From Euborellia annulipes (Eukaryota; Arthropoda; Insecta; Dermaptera; Anisolabididae), in contig JAKCPI010015603.1 in assembly GCA_023213315.1 (NCBI GenBank), positions 120,673-184,672 on the forward strand: a stretch of DNA of 64,000 bases, written 5' to 3'. Below are positions 11,741 through 22,977 of this stretch, piece by piece. The position numbers and the translations under genes are program-made. The notes below the pieces were generated by a model, which was not told the DNA's origin, ran no database searches, and saw nothing but the letters and a program-made list of their open reading frames with translations. Every line of letters starts with the position of its first letter. Within the stretch, counting starts at the first letter, position 1.

Positions 11741-12105
11741 CTGGAGGCATTGGCTTCTGCCAGATTTTGAATTCCTTTCTATAAAAAAGAAATCGCCATT
11801 AGTTTCATACCCATTTGGGGATATAAGAATGTCAAATTCAAATTATCAGTCTCAGATTCTGCGAAAAAAATTTAAAATAATGTATCTGCCTTATGACACA
11901 GTATATCTATTCCTTCATAGGGGTGTTTGATCTTCTTAACCATCTTTATTTCCTTAGCTTTACTATAGAGAAAATTGATAAGTGTCTCATTTACATAAAA
12001 ATATGTCTCTGATGTGCTTTCTGGCCAGCCAAACACAAAAATGACCAAAATCAGTAAGAAAAATCTCAGCAAAATCACAGCAAAATTGAAAAGCAAACAA
12101 AACAT
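11741..12105 (-). CDS. Candidate small secreted-protein gene, unidentified
   Basis: I do not recognise this. The first segment (12105 down to 11872) encodes 77 residues: an ATG, a strongly hydrophobic stretch at residues 3-25 (VILLRFFLLILVIFVFGW) that looks like a signal peptide, then a mixed polar region with codon choice unlike the surrounding noise. Downstream on the same strand, a TTTTTTTCGCAG acceptor-like site at about 11865 precedes SETDNLNLTFLYPQM, and TTTCTTTTTTATAG at about 11785 precedes another coding-like stretch. The simplest joins tested by hand gave stop codons, so exon structure is unresolved. It sits between a mariner and a family A copy. It could be a real short-intron gene, a relic, or chance; transcripts would decide. 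Confidence 0.3.
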
Positions 12106-12160
12106 GTCAACACAGAAAAACTCTCAAAATATATCATTGTTATTCATCCCTTATACTTTC

Positions 12161-12657
12161 TCTTACCCTCCTCTATAGGAAATGCATAGAAAGTGAAAAA
12201 TTCGATATCGAGATTTGGATGGAAATACCCTGAGTCCAAAAAAGTGGGTCTCTCAAATTGATATACTTTTTCAGTTTTTTTCGATTTTCTCAAAATTCGC
12301 TCCACCTATTTTGATTAAAATTCAAAAATCAATTATTTTCTAGATGCTGTTTAAAATGTATATTCTCATTGTCCTTGAAATTTTAATGAAGCACACTTTA
12401 CTCTTATAAGATAGAAGAAAAGATTGGCATGGTATCAGATTATAAATATTTTCCCATTTTGATTATAATTCATAAATCAACTATTTTTTAGATGCTCTTT
12501 AAAAAGTATATCAGTAAAATTTTTGAAGTACACTTTACTGATGTATTTCCGATTTGTACTTATGAAATGCAACTGGTGAAGTTTAGAACTTAGGTGGTAT
12601 GGGAAACTAAATATATCTCTAAAAAAAATCTTGTGTACTGCCACACCAGATTTTTTT
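12161..12657 (-). repeat. Family A copy (reverse)
   Basis: It begins near CTCTTACCC...GAAAGTG, passes ATTCGATATCGAGAT, CTCAAAATTCGC, GTATATTCTCATTG and GAAGCACACTTTACTC, and ends at AAATATATCTC...CCACACCAGATTT. These blocks recur in the same order throughout the window. Confidence 0.8.
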
Positions 12658-12659
12658 AA

Positions 12660-13667
12660 TATAGATGTATTCATTTATAATTTTTTTTTTTTAAATAATA
12701 ATCATTCAGTTATATTATACAAAATTTATTAGTTAAATTATATCACATCTGGATAATGGTCATACTTGTACGGAATTTATTTTCAATTTTGCACAAGTCA
12801 AAACTTGATTACACACATTATAAAATGTTATCCTGATATTACATTTAAATCACTGTTTATTTAGTCCTTAGTACAAAATAAAAATATCAATTGACTAAAT
12901 AGAAATATTATTGAAAATAGGGAATAAATTAATAAATATGCTGATTGTGTAATTTTCAGTTGAATGATTAAAATATAACAATTTTCGGTTGAATTTATGT
13001 AATACTTCCGGACTAATAATATACATAAACAAAACCTTATTAAATATATCAACCAAAAATATTTTTTTATTTTTCATTTCTTGTTTGCTAGTAAAATTAA
13101 ACGTAACAAGATTTAATAATAAATGAAACAAATCGTGAAAATATTATTTAAAATTTAATTTTATTTGAATATTACATGGACAAAAGTGTTTATATTTTAG
13201 AATATTATATTCCTCTCTTAAAATAAAGAGCATTATATTATTCTTTTTCTAATTTTTAATTTCTTTGAAGATCATATAACATATAAAAAATTAAAAAATA
13301 ATCATCTTTGTTTACTTAAGCGTTCTTTATAGATTGATTTAATTAAAAAATGCTTTAGACAGGAAGTCTAGTTTTAATTTCTAATTAATTAAAAGAGCTT
13401 TTCTATTTTCTTTAAAGAAATATAAAAGCATTTTCATCATTAGCGTGCTTTTTTGATTAAAAATATCTTAAATAAATAAAAAAAAATTTACAATTCATCT
13501 AATTAATAATATTTGAATTAAAAGGGCGCTAAGAGAGAGTTTATTTTATGTATAACGATAATCCAGAATACATGAGTTTATAAAGATCATAATAATTATC
13601 TAGTGGCGTAATTTTCTGCCACCCGGGACAGATGATATGAATTTAAAATTTGTGTGCAGTGGTTGAA
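12660..13667. other. AT-rich stretch, no gene seen
   Basis: Low-complexity AT sequence. Short minus-strand open frames at 12861-13131 overlap one another and show no motif. Confidence 0.5.
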
Positions 13668-13848
13668 CGTATAATGAGTAATCAGGAGATCAAAGCAGCT
13701 GAAAACAAATAAAGAAAAAAGTATTAATATATTTCTCTTTTGCTTTATTTCATAAAAATGTCGACGTTTCGGCTGATAAATCAGAAGAAGAGAAATATAC
13801 TTTTTTCTTTATTTGCTTTCTACCTTGATCTCCTCATTACACTTTACT
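13668..13848. mobile_element. Small Penelope-like palindrome
   Basis: Arms AGGAGATCAA...AAATAAAGAAAAAAGTA and TACTTTTTTCTTTATTT...TTGATCTCCT are inverted. The minus strand of the middle has CTGATTTATCAGCCGAAACG, a hairpin followed by GAAAC in Penelope/hammerhead style, but the CTGANGA box is degraded. Confidence 0.6.
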
Positions 13849-14008
13849 CATTTTTAATTATAATTCGGAGAGAAGCGGCTGGTGATGTCAGAAATTAAGA
13901 AGAGCAAGTAGATAGATTGATTCTCTCGTAGGGGTGTGTGTTGCACTGCGACCTCCCGGATCTATTGTGCCCCCCTTTTCTATCATACTCCTAAGGTATA
14001 AGTCCCCG

Positions 14009-14267
14009 CAGGGGCGTATATAGAAATTTTTTCGGGGGGGGGCCCGAACTCAAAAATTTTTCTGCGGAAAATTTTTTTTTAAGAAACTATATTTTTTTTC
14101 ACACGAAATTTTTTGCGGAACATTTTTTCTATTGCGAAACCAAAGTTGTCCATCCTGCGGAAAAATTTGTTGCGCTGATGTCTGTATATCCCTATATATG
14201 TATATGTGTTTGGGAAATTTCGGGGGGGGGGCCCGGGCCCCTCGGCCCCCCCATAAATACGCCCCTG
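14009..14267. mobile_element. hAT MITE with perfect 8-bp target duplication
   Basis: The ends CAGGGGCGTATATAG and ATAAATACGCCCCTG are inverted, and AGTCCCCG is perfectly duplicated at 14001-14008 and 14268-14275. Runs of G lie inside both ends. It is 259 bp with no transposase; the open frame at 14132-14317 crosses its right end and is spurious. Confidence 0.93.
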
Positions 14268-14444
14268 AGTCCCCGTTCAGAGTATCTTTTCCAGTCCGGT
14301 GGCTTCCAAAAAGCTAAGGATCTGGCGCGGTTTTAAGGATGGAAGCTCCTTCGATGACAGACAATATGCTCCCCATATTCTTCTTCTCTTGTGGAAAGAG
14401 CAAGTATAAATCAAGCAAAAAAGAAAGCCTTTGGATGCCAAATG

Positions 14445-14765
14445 ACGAATTAGACGTTTCGGACGGAATTTAACTATTTGTCCATCAGGGCTTATACCAG
14501 TATATATTTGTATTTATTGGATAATACACTCTCACGATATATTAGAGACCGGGGCAGGTTGGCCCATTATTTTTATTTTATTTTATGTATTTATTTTAAA
14601 ATGTTTGGTGGAACCTTAAGCTACCTTAAAGTCAACGTATAAGTCTCCGAAATTGAAGTTAAGATTTATTATTTATTATTATATATAAATATTTAAGGCC
14701 TTTATTTCCACCGAAACATTTCGGCCAGCACCTTATTGATCAGATTTCAATTTTCGTAATAAAAA
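14445..14765 (-). mobile_element. Two Penelope-like terminal fragments
   Basis: Minus-strand CCTGATGGAC...GTCCGAAACGTC (about 14450-14492) and TCTGATCAATAAGG...GGCCGAAATG (about 14707-14747) both show the CTGA..., stem, GAAA order. The first keeps a GGAC/GTCC stem but has G for the last A of CTGANGA. Confidence 0.5.
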
Positions 14766-14806
14766 AAAAAAAAAAAACAAACAAACAAACAAACAAACAA
14801 ACAAAC
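14761..14806. repeat. Poly-A then (AAAC)n microsatellite
   Basis: An A run of about 16 is followed by seven CAAA/AAAC repeats. Confidence 0.9.
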
Positions 14807-15861
14807 TATTCATACATAGTGAATGCATATTTTGGATTGTAAGTGCATATGTGGCGATTCAAGCAATATTTTGCATATTTTTGATTTTTATTCCTCGTTT
14901 GATGGCAAATCATAAAAATATAATAATAATTATTAATTTAAGAAAATTTTAAAGACAGAGAGGGTAGGTACCTTTAGGACCTCCCACCCTCACCTTCTCA
15001 TTACCCAACGTGTTGAAATTAAAAACAAATATATTTTTATTTAAATATTGATATTTTTTTTATACTTTATATAGATGTTTTGATATTTAAAACTTTATAA
15101 AGTAAATAATGATTGTAAAGTAACTTTGTGAAATTTTTCAAGCTGAAAATAAAATAAACAAATTTAAAAATATGTTCTAACCCGGTGATCGAGCTCAGGT
15201 CTCGCCCTAATCTGAACTTGAGGAAATGTCGGGATGTTCAACACACATTTTTTGATCTAAATATCAATTCATGTTATCGAGTATAAATTTGATGCAAAAA
15301 AAATTATTCCATATAGGAAACGTTTAATCAATATAAAATTATATATATATTATGTTAAAATTATTAATATTTTTTTTTTTTTATTATTAGAATTAAATCG
15401 AATGCAAATCAAATATTATGAAAGTTATAGATATTTATAGAACTCTTTCATTGAATCAAATAATTTAACCTTTTTAATCAAATACAATTTATGCTATAAT
15501 TTTTTTCTCTCTCTTTATTCAAACGAATGAGTTTTATTTGCTTATCCGATTAAATATAATTTTTTTTTCTTTTGGAAATTTAAGTATATATTTTCTCGAT
15601 AGAATATTTTTTTTTTTGAATAAATATACAGTAATATCATGAGAAAATTCAAGTTAAGAATAAATTTATTTATAAAATTTTTAACTTTGCCTAACAACCA
15701 TAGGTTGGGTAGGTAAAGTTAATGTAATCGTAAAAATTGAACTGAAGCTGACAAAATGCGTTTTTGAGTTTTTGGAATGAAGTTTGTGTGTATTTTTTTC
15801 GTCAACGAAAACTCAAAAATTATTTATTCAATTCTTTTGAAATTTTGAAGTAAAAGCCAAA
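14807..15861. other. AT-rich, one weak tRNA-like remnant
   Basis: Minus-strand GAGCTCGATCACCGGG at about 15180-15195 resembles a pol III B box. The rest is AT-rich without genes. Confidence 0.35.
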
Positions 15862-15932
15862 TAGCACCCCCTGGAGCTGAACCAGGGCCTCCACGCTTTC
15901 GTGGACTACCCTTATCCTAGGGCGTCGGCCCA
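15862..15932 (-). pseudogene. tRNA-like sequence with A-box and B-box
   Basis: On the minus strand TAGGATAAGGG fits the A box with one mismatch and GGTTCAGCTCC fits the B box with one mismatch. The T arm is a perfect 5-bp stem (CCTGG/CCAGG) around a 7-nt loop. The acceptor ends do not pair and the anticodon arm has too small a loop, so this is a tRNA pseudogene or a SINE head rather than a working tRNA. Confidence 0.5.
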
Positions 15933-16084
15933 ATTTTATTTACATTTTTCTAAAAAAAAAAAATTTTTCTTTAGAAACTAGAATTTTTTTCGAGTAAAAT
16001 AATATATAATATTTAAATCTAAATTTCTTATAAGTTTGTTAAAAAATTATTTGAATATCATAGCAACAGAGCAAAATCAAAACA

Positions 16085-16966
16085 AACTGTGACTGGTCGT
16101 ACAGCACACAACTTTCTCTTACCTTCGGTAATCAAAAGTTGTGTTCTGTGCTTGTCCCACCAGATTTTTCTGTGTTGACATACCCTAGTTTCCGAGAGTA
16201 CCTTTGAATTCAAGATGTAAAATTTATAAACATGGGAAAATATTTATATTTTGTTACCATAGCAACCATTTCTCCTATTTTTTTTTCCTTTGAAGTACAA
16301 GAGTAAAGTGGTCTTCATAATATTTCAAGGGAAAAATGAGAATATACATTTTAAAGAGCATCTAAAAAATGCTTTATTTATTTTATTTATTTACATAATT
16401 CTGGAACATTTCTTAACATGAAGAGGTTACATGCATATTTATAGGATACATTTAAGTTCACACATACAGTTCTCCAATCTCTTCTCCGTCCATAATTCAA
16501 TCACATTCAGGAAACAATCAGCACAGTTGCTCCAACAATAAAGAAAAATGACTAGATGACTATCACAGTTAAGATTGCAAGAAAAAATGATTAGACAAAA
16601 TATATCACAGTAGAAATGGCAAAAAGAAAAATGACTAGATTTATGAATTTTAATCAAATTCGTTAGGAGAAAATTGTGAGAAAAACAGAAAAAAAAATCT
16701 TAAAAGTACTTCAGTAAAGTACTAGTACTTTTTGGCCGATTTTGTTCAAAAGCTTCGTGTCACGTCTACCTAACTTAAATATAAAATTTCAACTTTTTTC
16801 GTTATTGAGATATTTTGTTCATAGACAGACTGACAGACCATGTTGCGAAAAACACTTTTTTGGACTCAGGGGACCTCAAAACGTGTATATCCATCAAAAT
16901 CTCGACATCGAATTTTGACATGAAACCAATACTTTCTATATATTATCATATATAGGTAAGAGAAAG
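16085..16966 (+). repeat. Family A copy (forward) with retroposed insert
   Basis: It opens with the family's terminal hairpin (GACTGGTCGTACAGCACAC ... GTGTTCTGTGCTTGTC, 16090-16170) and ends at TATATAGGTAAGAGAAAGT. The block order matches the other copies, except for about 265 foreign bases at 16368-16635. Confidence 0.85.
16368..16635 (-). mobile_element. Retroposed insert with AAATAAAT-rich tail
   Basis: It interrupts the family A block AGCATCTAAAAAAT / TTTATGAATTTTAATC. On the minus strand it ends in AAATAAATAAAATAAATAAA, and upstream of that an open frame of 72 codons stops about 50 bases before the tail. This looks like the 3' end of a LINE or of an mRNA copy. The frame matches nothing I know. 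Confidence 0.45.
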
Positions 16967-17742
16967 TAACAATCGCAACGCTTTTATTAATAAAATACAC
17001 TATAAACTACAATAGAATAGTAGACAAAATAAAATTGTTCGTTCATCTTAGTCCCACTATTTTTTATTTTAAATTTACAAAAAAATTTTTTTTTAGAAGT
17101 CAAATCAGAATGATTTTAAACTACATAATAGAGGAAAACGACATAAGCTTATATCAGAGCAAAGTCGGGATGAATATATAAAACTACAGCAAGACAGAAT
17201 GGCACGCATTTATCCAAGGTTGATTTATCGTTGTCAGCGTTTCTGTCAGAGATCCAACCCTCCTTATAAATAGACAAAATCGTAACTTCATTCTATTTAT
17301 TTATTATTCACTCCATAAATATAAATAACTTTTTTTTATAATATTTTAAGTGTGATTAATTATTTTTTCATATTGATAGTAATATTTTTTAATTGCTCCT
17401 GAATATTAGTGATGCCTTGGCAAGGGCAAGTGTCCACTCGAAAGCAAGACACGTTTTCTTCTTTCTACTCCATTTCTTGATGTCACTTAAATCGTTTTAC
17501 GTCTCTACCCAGGCTGACACCTCGTTAATTAAGACTTAAGTCTTTTTCAGACTACAAATTTATTAGCACTTGGACGTATAAACCACGATATATAAAAGGG
17601 TATAAAACGGAAGCCCTTTAGACGATCACACGATAGTAATTTAATATCTGCTTGAAAAGGGTGACTTGCTAACTCGAACCATATTTCTAATTTTCTCATT
17701 AAAATAGTTCGTATAAGTGCTTATATATAGAAAATCAAAAAA
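16967..17742. other. No gene seen
   Basis: Probably unique sequence: neither a repeat family of this window nor a coding frame was found. Confidence 0.4.
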
Positions 17743-17755
17743 TTACTTTTTTATT

Positions 17756-18122
17756 AAATGAAGATTCTGGGACGGAGGTTTCTTCAAATTTAAACTTGAA
17801 CAGAGCCGCAGTGGCACCGTCTCTACTGTTTGTCGGTAGGTTTATATTGAAATAAATTTTAAAATTTTTTCAATTTTTTATTAATAGTGGAGGCTGACTG
17901 CTTTGCAAACATCAGTTTAGATTTTTAATCATCGTCAGAGCCTATAATAAAATTTTTTACATTAGTTATTTATATTCAACTTCCATCTTGTTTAAATTTT
18001 TTTAGTCGCCATTAGGACTATATATATATATATACATCTGACTTACACACAATATTTAATAACAATTAACAATTTAAAATAATATGTTGTAATGAAATGT
18101 AAAAAATATTGTGTGTAAGTCA

Positions 18123-18173
<51 letters not shown>

Positions 18174-18395
18174 CTAATGGGACTAAAAAAATTTAAACAA
18201 GATGGAAGTTGAATATAAATAACTAATGTAAAAAATTTTATTATAGGCTCTGACGATGATTAAAAATCTAAACTGATGTTTGCAAAGCAGTCAGCCTCCA
18301 CTATTAATAAAAAATTGAAAAAAATTTTAAAATTTATTTCAATATAAACCTACCGACAAACAGTAGAGACGGTGCCACTGCGGCTCTGTTCAAGT
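17756..18395. mobile_element. Palindromic Penelope-like element with 13-bp TSD
   Basis: TTACTTTTTTATT is repeated perfectly at 17743-17755 and 18396-18408. Inside lies a near-perfect palindrome (17791-18398) with arms of about 270-300 bp and a short centre; the right arm is longer because of a (TA)n tract. A 35-bp tail (17756-17790) exists only on the left. The right arm carries CTGACGAT, a GAT/ATC stem and TAAA (18250-18272), a hammerhead core in which the first G of GAAA is T; the left arm carries the mirror image. There is no ORF. Confidence 0.8.
18127..18170. repeat. (TA)n microsatellite
   Basis: More than 20 TA repeats in the right arm; the mirror position in the left arm has only about ten. 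Confidence 0.95.
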
Positions 18396-18434
18396 TTACT
18401 TTTTTATTGTGTAGCCCCCAGGGAAAATACTGAT

Positions 18435-18500
18435 CTAAATATATTTATTACAAACTCTGGCGTCTAAATATATTTAGATTTTGGATTTAAATATATTTAG
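18435..18500. repeat. Three TAAATATATTTA palindromes
   Basis: Copies at 18435, 18464 and 18488, spaced 29 and about 24 bp. The middle one is the perfect palindrome CTAAATATATTTAG. Related to A/T-rich MADS-box-type sites, but in this background that reading is weak. Confidence 0.4.
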
Positions 18501-18582
18501 CTATATATAATAACTTTTAGCTGCCTGATCATATAACAGATGCCTCTGGCAATTAAACTTGTATTTATTTTAATTACATTTT

Positions 18583-18910
18583 TACTTTCTCTTACCTATA
18601 TATGTAATATATAGTGAGAAATTATTGCAATTATGTCGAAAATTCGATGTCGAGATTTTGATGGATAAATATGTTGAGAGGTTTCAAAAAAGTGGGTCCC
18701 GCAAATTGATCTACAGTACAATTTACTGAAGCAGTTCAAATTCAATTTTTCAGCTCTTCCTTCCATAGAGCCAATGTTAAATTCCTATGGGGATTTGCAT
18801 GTAAATTTCGATTCGAAAACTAAATATATCTGAACAAAGCACGGCGCACAACTTTCTTTCTCTTACCGAAGGAAAAGAGAAAGTTGTGTGCTATGTGCCA
18901 GTCACACCAA
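18583..18910 (-). repeat. Family A copy (reverse), internally deleted
   Basis: It starts ACTTTCTCTTACCTATATAT and AATTCGATGTCGAGATTTTG, skips the centre, and ends in a clean terminal hairpin: CACAACTTTCTTTCTC...GAGAAAGTTGTGTGC, then CAGTCACACC. Confidence 0.8.
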
Positions 18911-18982
18911 TTTTTTTTTTTAAATTTAATTTAAGATGTTTTTTAGACACCGTCCCAATTTTTTCTCATTGACAGTCAATAT

Positions 18983-19191
18983 AATTAAAAATGCAATGAA
19001 GGGGATGGGTCACCCCTAGCGCAAAAATAAAATTTAAATGATTAAAATTAATTAGCCGCTGGCTTTAAGAAGAAACTCAAAAATGGATAAGAGTCACTTG
19101 GACAAGAGCGTGGGGGATGCGAGTGGGCGAGGGAATATTATATAGTAGAGATAAAATAGAACGTCGGAAAATAAAAAAAACCCTCGAGATC
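18983..19191. repeat. Family G, copy 1
   Basis: About 200 bp is nearly identical to 28274-28492, including GACAAGAGCGTGGGGGATGC and AGAACGTCGGAAAATAAAA. The high identity implies recent spread or a conserved role. On the minus strand AGCCAGCGGCTAA and a B-box-like sequence sit at tRNA-like spacing, weaker here than in copy 2. Confidence 0.7.
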
Positions 19192-19199
19192 TTGTAATT

Positions 19200-20020
19200 C
19201 ATAGGAAAGATAGGAGAAATGATTGCCATGGTAACGGAGTTTTTCCATTTGATTAAAATTCATAAATCAACTATTTTTCATATTCCTTTTAAAAAGAATA
19301 TCAGTAAAATTTTTCGTGAAAATTGTTTGAAGTACACTTTACTGATATATTTCAGATTTTCTGGCTCTTCCTTCCATAGAGCACATCCCTATGGGGATTT
19401 GCATGATAATTTCGATTCAAAAGGGAGTCGGTCCCCTTTGGAACTTTTTACACATTTAAAACAAATTTTTCCAATTATTATTGAAATTTTGTATTTATTT
19501 ACGATTTTCTTTTGTGTATAAAATATCTAAGGGGCGCCGGAATGAATTTGGATCAGGAGGGGGGGAAAATTTTTTTTAGAAAATTAAAATAATTTTAATA
19601 TGTTCAAATAGTATAACACAAAAACAAATCTACTATAAAGCTTGAAAAATTTTAAATAAAATCACAATTTTAATAAAATTAAAATTTTAAAAAATTTGTT
19701 AGTGATTTTATCAAAATTTTTTTAGGCTCTATTTATACTATTTGAAGGAAATAAATATTTTTAATTTTCTTCTTTTAATTCAATATAAAATGTTTTTAGA
19801 AATTAGAAATACAATAGGGTCTATATAAAATATTTTGGAAAAAAATGAATTTCTTACTCTTTTTTTTTAATTTAAAAGATTTTATTTTTCAAAAGTAAAA
19901 ATGTATCATTTTTAAAAATAAACCGTAATTGATTTTTTTTTTTTACTTATGAAACGTAAGTAGTCTAGTTTAGAACTAAGGTGCTATCGGAAACTAAATA
20001 TATCTCGACACAAAAAATAT
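19200..20020 (-). repeat. Family A copy (reverse) with insert
   Basis: Family blocks run from GGAAAGATAGGAGAAATG to GTGTATAAAATATC (19528), stop, and resume at CTAGTTTAGAACTAAGG (about 19968) through AAATATATCTCGACAC. The gap of about 430 bp is an insertion. Confidence 0.75.
19529..19957. mobile_element. AT-rich foldback insertion in family A
   Basis: It begins near GGGGCGCCGGAATGA (hAT-like in feel). Words TTCAAATAGTATA (about 19604) and TATACTATTTGAA (about 19734) are inverted around an A/T-rich centre. The right end is unclear. Confidence 0.4.
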
Positions 20021-20439
20021 TTTCTTTACCATGCTCTTTGTTTAGATCTGGAATAAAATTGTTTGGTTTTGTATTAAATAAGGAAAAATTCTGCAATTCT
20101 TAAAAAGAAATATATTTTCTCATCTTAAATTATTATTAAATTTAACAAACAGTTTGCTCTACGCTTATTAGAAATACTAGCATAGGATAGGTCTACTATG
20201 CGATTCACATATTCACTTTGATTATTCGAAAAACTCTTATTAATAAATATAATTATATAATAATAATTGAAAAAGTTATGATTATATTACCATTGTTAAA
20301 AAAAACTGTCACGGCCAAACATTTAAATGAATTTTTTTATTCAAAACTTTTCCAATTATAATTAATTTTCAAATCTAAAAAAAAAAAAAAAAAAACTTAT
20401 TTTTTAATAAGCAAATGAATTTTTTACTTTCACTCAATA
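20021..20439. other. No gene seen
   Basis: AT-rich with an A run near 20380; nothing recognisable. Confidence 0.4.
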
Positions 20440-20530
20440 ATATATATATAGAGAGAAAGTATTGCATTTATGTCAAAATTTGAAGTCGAGATTTTGATGG
20501 AAATACACGTTTTGAGGCCTCCTGAATCCC
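20440..20530 (-). repeat. Family A fragment (left terminal part)
   Basis: TATATAGAGAGAAAGTATTG, then GAAGTCGAGATTTTGATGG and ACACGTTTTGAGGCCTCC. Confidence 0.8.
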
Positions 20531-20584
20531 ACGTTAATCAGAATAATAATTATTAATATTAATCAGAAGTGAATCACAACTGAA

Positions 20585-20650
20585 GATAATCGAAATAAGT
20601 ATAAATAAAAACTTGAAACGTATCACCTAGTGTCTTATTAATTGATATTA
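20585..20650 (+). mobile_element. Penelope-like trace
   Basis: ACTGAAGATAATCG, then an AAG...CTT spacer and GAAACGTATC keep the CTGANGA...GAAA order with poor pairing. Confidence 0.4.
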
Positions 20651-21045
20651 ACATTATTAAATACAATGTTTCACCCGCTTCGGTCGAGAGTTTAAACTTT
20701 TTTTTTTTGTTAAACTCCAAAAAATATACCTTCTAGATTTTATTAGGCACATTATAGAGGAATTTGTATAAAATTAGTACCTACTTGCTCTAAATCTTCC
20801 CTTAATTAGAATACGATGCAAGGTAATGTAATTCATCTCCCTTCTCACATATATGTTAAACATCCTCCTATGTTCAATAACAAAATATTAACAATTTTCA
20901 CTTTAAAAAATTCATTAAAATAAATCCAGTTATACTTATAAAAAAAAAATTTTCGTATAAATATTAAATTGTGGTTATTTTGATTAACTTGGCATCGTCA
21001 CAGTTTCTATTAAAATCTAGACATTGGTGTCTATTGTCGCTGGTA

Positions 21046-21243
21046 CAGTCGGTACCACAAGTCCCTGATGTGCTCGAGAGTGGAGCCTTGAGCTTAGTCA
21101 ACCAAATTAATATTTTTAAAATATATAAAACATCTTTTTTTTAAATGTAACTGAAAGGGAAAAACACTTCCTTGCTAAGCATTTTGTTTGCCTAAGCTCA
21201 AGGCTCCACTCTCGAGCACATCAGGCACTTATGACCCCATCTG
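21046..21243. mobile_element. TA-flanked foldback MITE
   Basis: TA at 21044-21045 and 21244-21245. The arms contain the identical inverted block CCTGATGTGCTCGAGAGTGG continuing through GAGCCTTGAGCTTAG. 198 bp, no coding content. Confidence 0.85.
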
Positions 21244-21245
21244 TA

Positions 21246-22789
21246 CTGCTGTCGCCACCGTCAAGTCAAGCCAGGTCCCGGTGTGAACGCACTTTTATAT
21301 TTAGGTCACTAATGCCCAATTGCACCGTTTGATATTTATGCCTCTCTTTACTAAGTTTACTTAAATTAAAGAGTCTCTTAAATAGCTTGTTTGTTTGAAC
21401 CGCAATATTTTAATCATGGAATAGTAAAGAAGGATTTTATAAATGTGCAACATGGCAACGTTGTAAATTTTAGCGATATTCTGGTGATTTTTGATAAAAT
21501 TAACAGATGTTAATAATAATGTTGTTTATTATTTGAATATTTTTAAATTAAATTAACTATATATTGTTTATAAATATTAATTAATTTCAGGAAAATAAGA
21601 AAATAGAAAACAAATTATTGATTTTTATGATTATAATTTTTATTTAAATAAATAAGGAAAAAAATCAAACACTACCTTTAGAAAATTATCTATTAAATAT
21701 TCTATTAATAATCTAATAACAGAAAATTGTTTTTTAGGTTAAGAATACGTTAAGCCCCCGAAATCAAGAGCTTAGATTTAAGTTACGAATTAGACATTTA
21801 AGCTTGACTTTGCAAGCGGTACAACGAAATTTGGAAAGTTAAGCATTATTTAGCGTTTAACAATGCTTAACTCGTACGGTGCAACATAAGAGCCTAGGTG
21901 TTATTTTCAATAAGACTAAAAGAATTTAAGTTAAATGCCTAGGACTAGCAGAGAACGCTCGAATGACAAGGTCTTATAGTAGATAGGTCTGCTTATACGT
22001 CATCCCTATTGTCTTTCCCACACGTTAAAAGCAATCCATATAGTATTTCAGCAATTTGTATTTTAATTTCTTGGAATTAAATAGATGTTCTTTTTCTCAG
22101 AGATGTAATTCTAATCTGTTGTTTGTCTCAGTCATGACGTGAGCTAATGGAACGTCAATTGGATATATTTTTCTTATCACCTTGAGGTGTCTTTATGATT
22201 CTTGGCTAGACATGCCATCAGAATATTATATTTCTTTGTCTGCACCTATGCGGTCATTCATTGATTCTTCTGTGTATTTATAATACAATTTTATAAAAAT
22301 TTTCGAGGCAAGACATTACCGATATTTTATTCTCACTTACAATTCCAGAATTCCTTTTGTTTTTGTTTACCATATTTTAAAGCAAAAGCAAAAGCAAAAA
22401 TAAGCAATTTGCTTATGAAGATAATTGAATTTACTCACAAGGGTGACATCAGCCCTTTTGGTAAAACAGTTTGAAAAGCCATGTTTTTTAAGGAGCTTTT
22501 ATGAATTTTTACGGTACTTTCAAATGTCACAAGGGAATAAAAAATATAAATTAAAGATTTAAGTATTCATTAAAGAAAAGACATAAAAACACATTTTTAT
22601 AAAGGCTTATTGTTTTATTTTATATTTACGCGGGAAAAAGAATAATAATTTAATTTAAACTACTAAGATTAACATTATTTATTATTTATATAATATTTTA
22701 AATATATTGTTATCAAAATTGATTTTGATTTAAAAATGGTAATGTCACATATTTATTTAGGTACATATGTAGACTAATGTAGAGAGAGG
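21246..22789. other. No gene or window-repeat seen
   Basis: One of the longest stretches without a repeat of this window; 21940-22330 has ordinary complexity. (AAAGC)n at 22379-22398. No convincing open frame. Confidence 0.4.
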
Positions 22790-22977
22790 GAAAATATTAT
22801 TTCCCCCCCAAGCGTTTTTTGTTTGAATTTTTTTTTTTTTTTTAAATAAAATTTTTTTATGGAAATTTTCTTTTAAAATTAAAAAAAATTTCCAAAAAAT
22901 ATTTTTTTTTTTTTTATAAAAAAAAAAATAATCACAAGTAGAAAACGCATGGGTGGGACTTAATATTGTCCCTCATT
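22790..22977. mobile_element. CAGTGAGGG MITE, decayed copy
   Basis: The right end matches the better copies (AATCACAAGTAGAAAACGCA, then GGGTGGGACTTAATATTG and TCCCTCA). The left end is degraded by homopolymer expansion. Confidence 0.65.

Noticed and set aside
14132..14317. 61-codon frame with CPSCGK-like cysteines
   Set aside because: Crosses the end of a hAT MITE and its target duplication; the cysteine pattern is coincidental.
18983..19191. Functional tRNA gene in family G
   Set aside because: A/B-box-like words exist, but acceptor and anticodon arms cannot be folded.
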